From: JBNKFQ01 sp050289385
Lineage (GTDB): Bacteria; Pseudomonadota; Gammaproteobacteria; Pseudomonadales; Porticoccaceae
Assembly: GCA_050289385.1 (NCBI GenBank)
Contig: JBNKFQ010000184.1
Location: forward strand, 1-27,611
Direction of reading: 5' to 3'
Length of the DNA: 27,611 bases
Both the position numbers and the translations under genes were made by a program. Below are positions 16,582 through 22,746 of the stretch, piece after piece (the stretch's first letter is position 1; every line of letters starts with the position of its first letter). The notes under the pieces are model-generated. The model was not told the DNA's origin and ran no database searches. It saw only the letters and a program-made list of their open reading frames with translations.

Positions 16582-17163
16582 CTACTCCTGTAACCTGTGT
16601 TGGCAGAGTTGCAACGCCGTAGCGATATCGCGTTCTACGGTTTTACTGCTTACTCCCAGCATGCCGGCAACTTCCCGCAACGTAAGTTGTTCCCATGTAT
16701 ACAGGATAAAGGCCTTGCGGGTGCGGGAAGGCAATTCCAGCAAGCAATGTTTGACAATCTCCAGACCGTTACGCCACTCCACTACTTGTTCTATGGGGCT
16801 TTCATTACTGGTGAGTTCGACATCTTCCAGTGGAATGTGCTGATTACCTGCTCGGGACGCGTCATAACGGTATTTGTCTCGCGCCAGATTGGTGGCGATC
16901 TTGAACAAAAACGCCCGTGCCCGGCTTTCCAGGCTGTCCAGCGACTTGGCCTGGATCAGGCGAATGTAGCTTTCTTGCAGTACTTCTTCGGCCGCAGAAG
17001 GGCTGTGGAGAAGGCCACGGAGATAGTTTGTCAATGACTGGCGATACCGCCGGAAGAGGTAGTCCACAAATTCCCGGCGCGCATGGCCCGCACTGTCCTG
17101 AGCGCCCTTGCTGCCCTGAAAATCGACTTTAACGATATTGTGTCGCGATTTGTGCTCGCTCAT
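16582..17163 (-). CDS. ECF (FecI-like) RNA polymerase sigma factor, set B
   Basis: 193 residues. Region 2 (about 27-95) contains FVDYLFRRYRQSLTNYL, AAEEVLQESYIRLIQ and ARAFLFKIATNLARDKYR. Region 4 (about 130-185) contains LPSRTRKAFILYTWEQLTLREVAG... with the helix-turn-helix MLGVSSKTVERDIATAL. This is the classic FecI layout and length. It is divergent from receptor B across a 252-base gap rich in inverted repeats; the likely targets are the receptor B promoter and possibly those of the other two receptors. Confidence 0.93.
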   Translation of the reverse strand: MSEHKSRHNIVKVDFQGSKGAQDSAGHARREFVDYLFRRYRQSLTNYLRGLLHSPSAAEEVLQESYIRLIQAKSLDSLESRARAFLFKIATNLARDKYRYDASRAGNQHIPLEDVELTSNESPIEQVVEWRNGLEIVKHCLLELPSRTRKAFILYTWEQLTLREVAGMLGVSSKTVERDIATALQLCQHRLQE

Positions 17164-17220
17164 TTCACCGCCAGTAAAATCAGACTATCCTGTTATATAT
17201 ACGTATCCTGACACTAAATG

Positions 17221-17340
17221 TAGACAAAATACTAAAACCGGTGAACAGCTTACAGTCTATAGTTTTAATGGGTAGCCACTTGCCTTTCTGCTGTTAACTG
17301 TAGACTGTGTATAGTCAACTTCAGTTCTGTTTTTTGTCTA
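17221..17340. promoter_or_regulatory. Nested inverted repeats in the sigma B / receptor B divergent promoter region
   Basis: The outer arms TAGACAAAA (17221-17229) and TTTTGTCTA (17332-17340) are perfect reverse complements. Nested inside, ACAGTCTATAGTT (17252-17264) and AACTGTAGACTGT (17296-17308) match at 12 of 13 positions. AACTTCAG also occurs twice as a direct repeat (about 17317 and 17340). A nested dyad in a divergent promoter region suggests regulator binding sites or a large RNA stem. Confidence 0.5.
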
Positions 17341-17366
17341 ACTTCAGCTGTGGTTTACGTAATACA

Positions 17367-17407
17367 CCAGTGAGGGCGTTAGCTCGTTACACATAATCCG
17401 TCACTGG
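17367..17407 (+). promoter_or_regulatory. Hairpin touching the ribosome-binding site of receptor B
   Basis: CCAGTGAGGG (17367-17376) pairs with CCGTCACTGG (17398-17407), nine pairs with one G-G mismatch. The right arm shares its last two bases with the Shine-Dalgarno GGAGGGG (17406-17412), and ATG follows at 17416. Folding could limit ribosome access. Confidence 0.45.
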
Positions 17408-17415
17408 AGGGGACA

Positions 17416-19986
17416 ATGAGACTCAAATTCAAAAAATATCCTGCCTGCCGCAATCGTGTAGGCAGATTGGCGAAAGCCATTTCATTTGCAGCGACCACGG
17501 CGGCTTGTTCGGTAATGGCTGTAAATGCTGCCGATAGCAAACCACAGCAATTCGACATGGACCACATTACCTTGACTCGGGCTTTGGAAATATTCACCGA
17601 GCAGACAAATATGCAAATTATGTTTGCGTCGGACCTTTCCAGCCTCGATAAACCAATTTCGCTGAAAGGTTCCTATACACCCATGCAGGCACTGGCCAAA
17701 ATTCTGGATGGTACCGGTTTGGAATATGTTGCTGACGGCAACGGCAATGTGGCGGTTAGAGTGACTCAATCGGATGCAGCTACAGAAAGGGATGAACCGT
17801 CCAGAGTAAAAGATCAAAGCAAAGAACAGCAAATAGAAGAAATGGTTGTGACTGCTAGCAGGCGAGGAGCTGGTACCAGTATCCAGGATACGGCAATAAG
17901 TATTTCCGCTTTATCAGCTGAAACTATTGATAAACGGAATTTGGTAGGTATGGATGATTATTTGCGCACTTTGCCTGGGGTTAGTATGCAGGATCGTGGT
18001 GCTGGTCAAAATACGATTATCATGCGCGGTATCGCTGCCAATCCTCAAGGAGAGGATGCGACGGTAGGTGTTTATTTTGGGGAGGTTCCGGTAACAACGC
18101 TCGGTTCAACGTCAAACGGTAATCAAAAGGGCAGTCTTGATGTAAAGTTGGTTGATATTGAACGGGTTGAAGTATTGCGTGGCCCCCAGGGAACTCTTTA
18201 TGGCTCTGGTTCTATGGGAGGCACGGTACGGGTAATACCAGCAAGCCCCAATTTACAAGCGGTGGAAGGTAAGGTGGCTGCGCGTTACTCCGCGACTGGA
18301 GAAAAGGGTGGAGATAACACTATGGTACAAGGGGTGTTTAATGTTCCCATTATTGAAGACAAGTTAGCTGTAAGGGCGGTTGCCTACCAGTTTAAAAACA
18401 GTGGTTATATAGAGAATGTTGCGGCCAGCAATCCACTACCGTCCGTGGCAGCCGCAATTGCGTTAAGCGGCGTAGCGAGAGACCGGAGTGACGTAGGTAA
18501 CGATGAATATACTGGTTTTCGGATATCAGCACTATGGAGCCCGATTGAGCAGCTGAATGTTACACTTGTTCACACATATCAGGAAATTGAGCAGGACGGG
18601 TTCCCCGAGGTTCACCTTGATTTGCCCGGTGATTTTCTTCAGGCTCGTTTAGGTGTTGGGCCTGGCACGGGGGATATGGATGAAGGATTCGGAAACGAGG
18701 TGGATATTACCAACCTGAATATCGAATATGATTTTGGGTGGGGTGCTCTTTCAAGTTCCACCGCTAAAATCGCCTACGATAGCTACAGCCGCTTTGATGT
18801 CAGCTTTTTTGGTATTCCTACTGGCTCCCAGTTTTCCAAAACAACGGATGTATTTGTCCAGGAATTTCGATTTACTTCACAGTTTGATGGGCCAATACAA
18901 TTTCTTGCCGGTCTTTACTACGAAGATATTGATGAGGCGGGGTTTGATGAGAATAATATTCATTATTCTGGTACCGTACCAAATCCAGCCCTCCACAGCG
19001 ATCTGTTTTACGATGTAAAGGTATTGAATAAACAAAAAGCTGTTTTCGGAGAGCTGACTTACAACCTTACTGATCAGTTTGCCGTTACTCTCGGTGGCCG
19101 TTACTTCGAATATGATCAAAGTTCAGACCTCCTTCAGGAAGGGTTATTTTGGGGGTTACCTGCTGTCTTTGACGTGGAAAGCAACAACAAAGATAACGAT
19201 CAGACTTATAAGGTGAATCTCTCTTATACCCCCAATGATGATATTTTGATTTATGGCCAATGGGCAGAAGGCTTTCGTCTGGGTAGTGCGCAGTTGTTAA
19301 ATTGTGACCCCGATGGTGATGGTCGTGTACAATTTGCCGATGGTATAGAACGGGAAGTGCCAACAAGTATTGCACCTGATAGTTTGGAAAGTTTTGAGCT
19401 CGGTGTGAAAACGTCACTGGCGGACAGCCGTGTAACGGTTAACGCCTCTATTTACCACATCAATTGGCAAGGGCTGCCTGTCAGCTTGGCTACAGAGTGT
19501 ACAACGTCGTTAAAACTGAACGCAGGGGAGTCTACGGCCGAAGGCTTTGAGCTGGAGGTCCAGGCATTGCTTTCTGATAATCTGCAGTTGGAAATTGGTA
19601 CGTCCTATGGCGAATCCATTCTGGCTGCCGATGCAGAGAGCTTGGGAAGCAAAGGAGATAATCTCCCCGGATCGCCAGATTTTAACTTTTTTACAGCATT
19701 GGAGTACCGATTTACTGTCTCCGGGTACGAAAGCTTCGCACGAATTGATTACTCATATGTCGACGAGTTCTACCATAATATCGCGGAACTTGGCCAGGCT
19801 TCCGGTGGGTACACACAAGTTAATTTAAAGACAGGCATCAGCATTAATCAGGTGGATATTGATCTATTCGCTAACAACTTGACCAATGCGAACGATTTTA
19901 CCTGGGTCGAGTCCGCTTTTAATGTTGGCCGTGCATACCGTTTGCGACCTCGAACCATAGGCTTTAATGTAAGTTATAAATTTTAG
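17416..19986 (+). CDS. TonB-dependent outer-membrane receptor with STN signalling domain, set B
   Basis: 856 residues. The signal peptide covers 1 to about 39 (ending AVNA). The STN domain (about 44-115) signals to FecR. A TonB-box-like EEMVVTA lies at 141-147. The plug has GAGTSIQDTAISISAL, LPGVSMQDRGAGQNT and ERVEVLRGPQGTLYGSGSMG. The barrel ends in FNVSYKF. It is strongly paralogous to receptors A and C. Two features set it apart: Cys630 and Cys695 in consecutive surface-loop regions, and a calcium-type loop DPDGDGRVQFAD at 631-642 (Asp at 1, 3 and 5, Gly at 6, Asp at 12) directly after Cys630. The transported ligand is unknown. The gene is divergent from its sigma/fecR pair and has a strong ribosome site. 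Confidence 0.96.
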   Translation: MRLKFKKYPACRNRVGRLAKAISFAATTAACSVMAVNAADSKPQQFDMDHITLTRALEIFTEQTNMQIMFASDLSSLDKPISLKGSYTPMQALAKILDGTGLEYVADGNGNVAVRVTQSDAATERDEPSRVKDQSKEQQIEEMVVTASRRGAGTSIQDTAISISALSAETIDKRNLVGMDDYLRTLPGVSMQDRGAGQNTIIMRGIAANPQGEDATVGVYFGEVPVTTLGSTSNGNQKGSLDVKLVDIERVEVLRGPQGTLYGSGSMGGTVRVIPASPNLQAVEGKVAARYSATGEKGGDNTMVQGVFNVPIIEDKLAVRAVAYQFKNSGYIENVAASNPLPSVAAAIALSGVARDRSDVGNDEYTGFRISALWSPIEQLNVTLVHTYQEIEQDGFPEVHLDLPGDFLQARLGVGPGTGDMDEGFGNEVDITNLNIEYDFGWGALSSSTAKIAYDSYSRFDVSFFGIPTGSQFSKTTDVFVQEFRFTSQFDGPIQFLAGLYYEDIDEAGFDENNIHYSGTVPNPALHSDLFYDVKVLNKQKAVFGELTYNLTDQFAVTLGGRYFEYDQSSDLLQEGLFWGLPAVFDVESNNKDNDQTYKVNLSYTPNDDILIYGQWAEGFRLGSAQLLNCDPDGDGRVQFADGIEREVPTSIAPDSLESFELGVKTSLADSRVTVNASIYHINWQGLPVSLATECTTSLKLNAGESTAEGFELEVQALLSDNLQLEIGTSYGESILAADAESLGSKGDNLPGSPDFNFFTALEYRFTVSGYESFARIDYSYVDEFYHNIAELGQASGGYTQVNLKTGISINQVDIDLFANNLTNANDFTWVESAFNVGRAYRLRPRTIGFNVSYKF

Positions 19987-20021
19987 CATTGCTTTAATAT
20001 CTTGTATTTACCACACCCCGA

Positions 20022-20057
20022 TTAAACCGATGGTGCTGTTAGGCGCCATTGGTTTAA
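20022..20057 (+). terminator. Stem-loop after receptor B
   Basis: TTAAACCGATGGTGC (20022-20036) pairs with GCGCCATTGGTTTAA (20043-20057), 15 pairs including two G-U, around a 6-base loop, 35 bases after the receptor stop codon. A weak T-containing tail (GTCTTTAAAGTTT) follows. Probable terminator. Confidence 0.6.
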
Positions 20058-20090
20058 GTCTTTAAAGTTTATAATTCTGGAGGGACTGTA

Positions 20091-20543
20091 ATGCTATTTT
20101 TGGCTAAAAAACATCTGTGCCAAAACCGTGACAGTTCTTTTTTGTCGTTATGCTAACGGCCTTGTGTTTGTCGATGGAGACGTTTGCCGAAACCCGGGGG
20201 TTTGCTATTACCTATCTCCATATCGCCAATTTTTCAGATTCGCGCAATTGTCCGGGAGGGGGAAATGGCAATAGCGGTGACGTTGCACTGCGTGCGTATA
20301 AGGTGCGTGGTTTTAGCCAATCCAGAATTGATGCTCTGTTGTCGGGAAAAGAAGGTGGAAATATTGCATCTCAATCCCGTTTGATTCTGGAACGCGGTAT
20401 TCGCAATGGTGAGCCGGCTAATGTTCAACACTATCCGGAATCACAACCCAAATCCCAATTTGGAAATAGTATCTGGCCCGGTGGCTTATGGTGGAGATAG
20501 AGAATGCTCAGCTACCCTTGTATTTCCCCTGAACAATAAATAG
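20091..20543 (+). pseudogene. Decayed gene for a small exported protein
   Basis: An excellent ribosome site (GGAGGG, 20079-20084) lies 6 bases before ATG 20091, but that frame stops at 20154-20156. Shifting by -1 within the T-run at 20138-20143 restores a good signal peptide: a charged KKHLCQNRDSS followed by F(F/L)VVMLTALCLSM and ETFAETRG. The shifted frame continues with AITYLHIANFSDSRNCPGGG, VRGFSQSRIDALLSGKEGG and NVQHYPESQPKSQ to TAG at 20498-20500. A second shift near 20458 opens another stretch (LEIVSGPVAYGGDRECSATL) to TAG at 20541-20543. Two shifts suggest decay. The style resembles the N-terminus of a secreted protein of unknown function; no family is claimed. The T-run is also a T_TTT_TTG slippery heptamer. 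Confidence 0.5.
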
Positions 20544-20570
20544 ACACTTTTCGGAAATAAATATCAGTTC

Positions 20571-20665
20571 TGATGTTTGACAACGGGTTGATTCCAACGA
20601 TTGCCATTTTCCGGCTTTAGGCGTATTAAAACCTACATTTTCCCACCCTGACCCGGGGTAGGTGC
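20571..20665. repeat. Dispersed ~95-bp repeat, copy 1
   Basis: This stretch matches 25518-25615 at roughly 80% by eye. Long exact shared runs include TTGACAACGGGT, GATTGCCATTTTCCGG and CCCTGACCCGGGGT. Inside is a promoter-like core, TTGCCA (20601-20606), 17 bases, TATTAA (20624-20629), conserved in the other copy. It lies about 270 bases upstream of sigma C. Confidence 0.7.
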
Positions 20666-20810
20666 GAGGTGGGACAACCAGGTGGTCTATGTTGTCGGCG
20701 ACAAGGGGTGGTACAAAATCGAAGACACAGAAGCTGTGCCCACCAGTAGCTCGTCGACATCATATGCCCGTGGTTTTAATTGGCGAGTGACGGATCTGAA
20801 TCCCAAATAA
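20651..20810 (+). pseudogene. Orphan C-terminal coding fragment
   Basis: Directly after an in-frame TGA (20648-20650) a frame reads about 52 residues to TAA (20808-20810), including WDNQVVYVVGDKGWYKIED and SYARGFNWRVTDLNPK. The composition looks like a real beta-rich protein end, but there is no credible start codon or ribosome site, so it is best seen as a relic. The parent family was not recognised. The remaining bases to 20936 hold a tiny SD-preceded frame (MTSFV, 20868-20885) and the sigma C leader. Confidence 0.35.
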
Positions 20811-20936
20811 AGGCAACGCTTCCAAACACACCTGGATCAAGGATGGCACCCAATAAGGGAGGTGGGGATGACTTCGTTCGTCTAATACTATAGGAGAAAC
20901 CGAAACAGGCGAATTCTGTGTATGCGGGTGTGATGA

Positions 20937-21530
20937 GTGCGAAAAGAACATAAGGTGGTTGATATAGCTGGCTGGCGCGGTGAAGGCCGCAGTCGCCTGC
21001 TTGAGGATCTGTTCCGGGAGCACCGCGCTGCCTTGCACTCCTGGTTACGCACGCGATTGGAATCTGATGCGGATTGCGATGACCTGATTCAGGATGTGTA
21101 CTACCGTCTGGCGAGAATGGACGATCTGCCGGACAAAATGCGCAACTGGAGGAGCCCTCGCGCGTATCTGTTTTCCATTGCCGGTAATCTGGCCATTGAT
21201 GAACAAAGGCGCAGAGCCCTGCGCCGCAAGCACGACGCCGACGAAGACGTCAAAAACCCGGATCTGCCCCTTACCATTACTCCGGAAACCATATTGTCTG
21301 ACCGCCAGGATCTGGAACGAGTGAAACAAGTGATTTGCAACCTCAAGCCCCGCGTACAGCAAGCGTTTCTGCTTAATCGGGTACGCTATTTGAACTACCG
21401 GCAAATTGCTCACGAAATGCGCATTCCTGTGGGTCGGGTAGAGAAATACATCGCCAGAGCCCTGGTGGCATTGCGTGAGTCTATGGAGGAGAGTATATCC
21501 CGCGACGGAAAGGGGGGAGGCGACATATGA
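20937..21530 (+). CDS. ECF (FecI-like) RNA polymerase sigma factor, set C
   Basis: 197 residues. Region 2 (about 22-90) contains LLEDLFREHRAALHSWLRTR, DADCDDLIQDVYYRLARMD and PRAYLFSIAGNLAIDEQRRR. Region 4 (about 127-180) contains LKPRVQQAFLLNRVRYLNYRQIA... and IPVGRVEKYIARALVAL. The start is GTG at 20937: an in-frame TGA lies at 20931 and no ATG is available near it; a second GTG at 20955 is possible. The stop overlaps the fecR C start (ATGA). It is predicted to be released by its FecR to transcribe receptor C. Confidence 0.92.
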   Translation: MRKEHKVVDIAGWRGEGRSRLLEDLFREHRAALHSWLRTRLESDADCDDLIQDVYYRLARMDDLPDKMRNWRSPRAYLFSIAGNLAIDEQRRRALRRKHDADEDVKNPDLPLTITPETILSDRQDLERVKQVICNLKPRVQQAFLLNRVRYLNYRQIAHEMRIPVGRVEKYIARALVALRESMEESISRDGKGGGDI

Positions 21531-22606
21531 CAAGCAAGAGAGACAGAACAACTGTTCGATACCATGCTGCACAGTATGTGGCTCGGCTTTGTTCAGGTGA
21601 AATGAGCAGGGAAGATCAAAGCCGGATACGAGCCTGGAAGCGCTGTGATGCCCGGCACGCCAAAGAATTTGATATGGCGCTGCAGAACTGGGACAGTGCT
21701 GGTCTATTGGCTGACGACGACGACATGCTGGCGTTATGCGATGGTCAGCGACACCCTTCGATTGTTGCGTCTGCAACGGAATATGTCGCTGAATTTTGGC
21801 CACGCATGGCGCTTGCTGCTACTGTTTTGGTGGCTGTCGTGATTGGTTTTAACCGGGCCTTTATCGATCCGGTGGGTGCGCCAGTGGTCGAGCTGATCAG
21901 TTACCAGACCAGGGTGGGTGAACAGAAAAAAGTTGAACTATCCGATGGCAGTGTAATCGAGCTGAATACTGATTCACGTCTGTTGCTGGATTACACGGAA
22001 AAACAGCGTCGGGTGATACTCGACCGGGGTGAAGCTTTTTTTGAAGTAGCGAAGGATTCAGTTCGCCCCTTTAGTGTAGAAATTGGCGCACGTGCAGTAA
22101 CAGCGCTGGGCACACAGTTTAATGTTATGAAGAATCGTGAACAATTGACTGTGGCAGTTACTGAGGGCGTAGTGGCCCTGCACCCCAAAGACCAGCTCCA
22201 TTCCCCAACGGCTCCAAACTTGTCGCCTTTCACGCAACTGGAAAACCATAGTGACCAATATATTCTTGCTGCAGGGGCGGTGGCTACTCTTGCCGATAGC
22301 GGTCCGGATCTGGATGGCTTGCCTGACTGGACAGTATCGGCAATTGAAGACCCCAACCTGATAGCAACCTGGCGCAAGGGTTTTGTCAGTTTTGAAGGGC
22401 AATCGTTATATCAGGTGGTGCAACAAATAAACAGATACACCCAACGCAAGATTCAAATAGAAGATGTGAGTTTGATGCAGCTTAAAGTTAATGCGGTATT
22501 GCATCTGAATCGGGTAGACAGCATTCTGGCTGCATTTGAAGCCAGTCTACCGGTTAAGGCAAAGCGTTATCCCGATGCGATTATTCTGGCGAAACAAGAA
22601 AAGTAA
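21527..22606 (+). CDS. FecR-type transmembrane anti-sigma/sensor, set C
   Basis: A 359-residue inner-membrane regulator. The N-terminal cytoplasmic sigma-binding region has YHAAQYVARLCSGEMSRED and AKEFDMALQNWDSAG. The transmembrane helix is at about 92-109. The periplasmic FecR domain has KKVELSDGSVIELNTDSRLL and DRGEAFFEVAKDSVRPF. ALGTQFNV holds Gly195-Thr196, the presumed self-cleavage dipeptide. The C-terminal STN-like segment has LYQVVQQINRYTQRKIQIED. Translation is coupled to sigma C by a 4-base ATGA overlap; receptor C follows 140 bases later. Confidence 0.92.
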   Translation: MTSKRDRTTVRYHAAQYVARLCSGEMSREDQSRIRAWKRCDARHAKEFDMALQNWDSAGLLADDDDMLALCDGQRHPSIVASATEYVAEFWPRMALAATVLVAVVIGFNRAFIDPVGAPVVELISYQTRVGEQKKVELSDGSVIELNTDSRLLLDYTEKQRRVILDRGEAFFEVAKDSVRPFSVEIGARAVTALGTQFNVMKNREQLTVAVTEGVVALHPKDQLHSPTAPNLSPFTQLENHSDQYILAAGAVATLADSGPDLDGLPDWTVSAIEDPNLIATWRKGFVSFEGQSLYQVVQQINRYTQRKIQIEDVSLMQLKVNAVLHLNRVDSILAAFEASLPVKAKRYPDAIILAKQEK

Positions 22607-22746
22607 CAGCCACTATAACGTCGTATTTATGTATTCAAAAAAATAATCTGTTGGGGGAGGTGGGGAAAAGATCATCCGTCATAGTTAATGACCATCGCAA
22701 TTTTTAAATGGTTTGCATGGTAAAAACTTTGAGGAGGGTGAAATAA
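22607..22746 (+). promoter_or_regulatory. Leader region of receptor C
   Basis: This 140-base gap contains AATCTGTTGGGG (22645-22656), a 12-base string also found in the receptor A leader at 11459-11470. GGGAGGTGGGGA follows here and also occurs before sigma C (20858-20869). A strong ribosome site, GAGGAGGGTG, precedes ATG 22747. No clear promoter was identified. Confidence 0.35.

Noticed and set aside
20571..20665. Repeat as an integron attC site
   Set aside because: It lacks the paired RYYYAAC/GTTRRRY core sites and no integrase or cassette array is present.
20868..20885. Micro-frame MTSFV with a strong ribosome site before sigma C
   Set aside because: It is only five codons long, with no attenuator structure after it; noted as a possible fossil start only.
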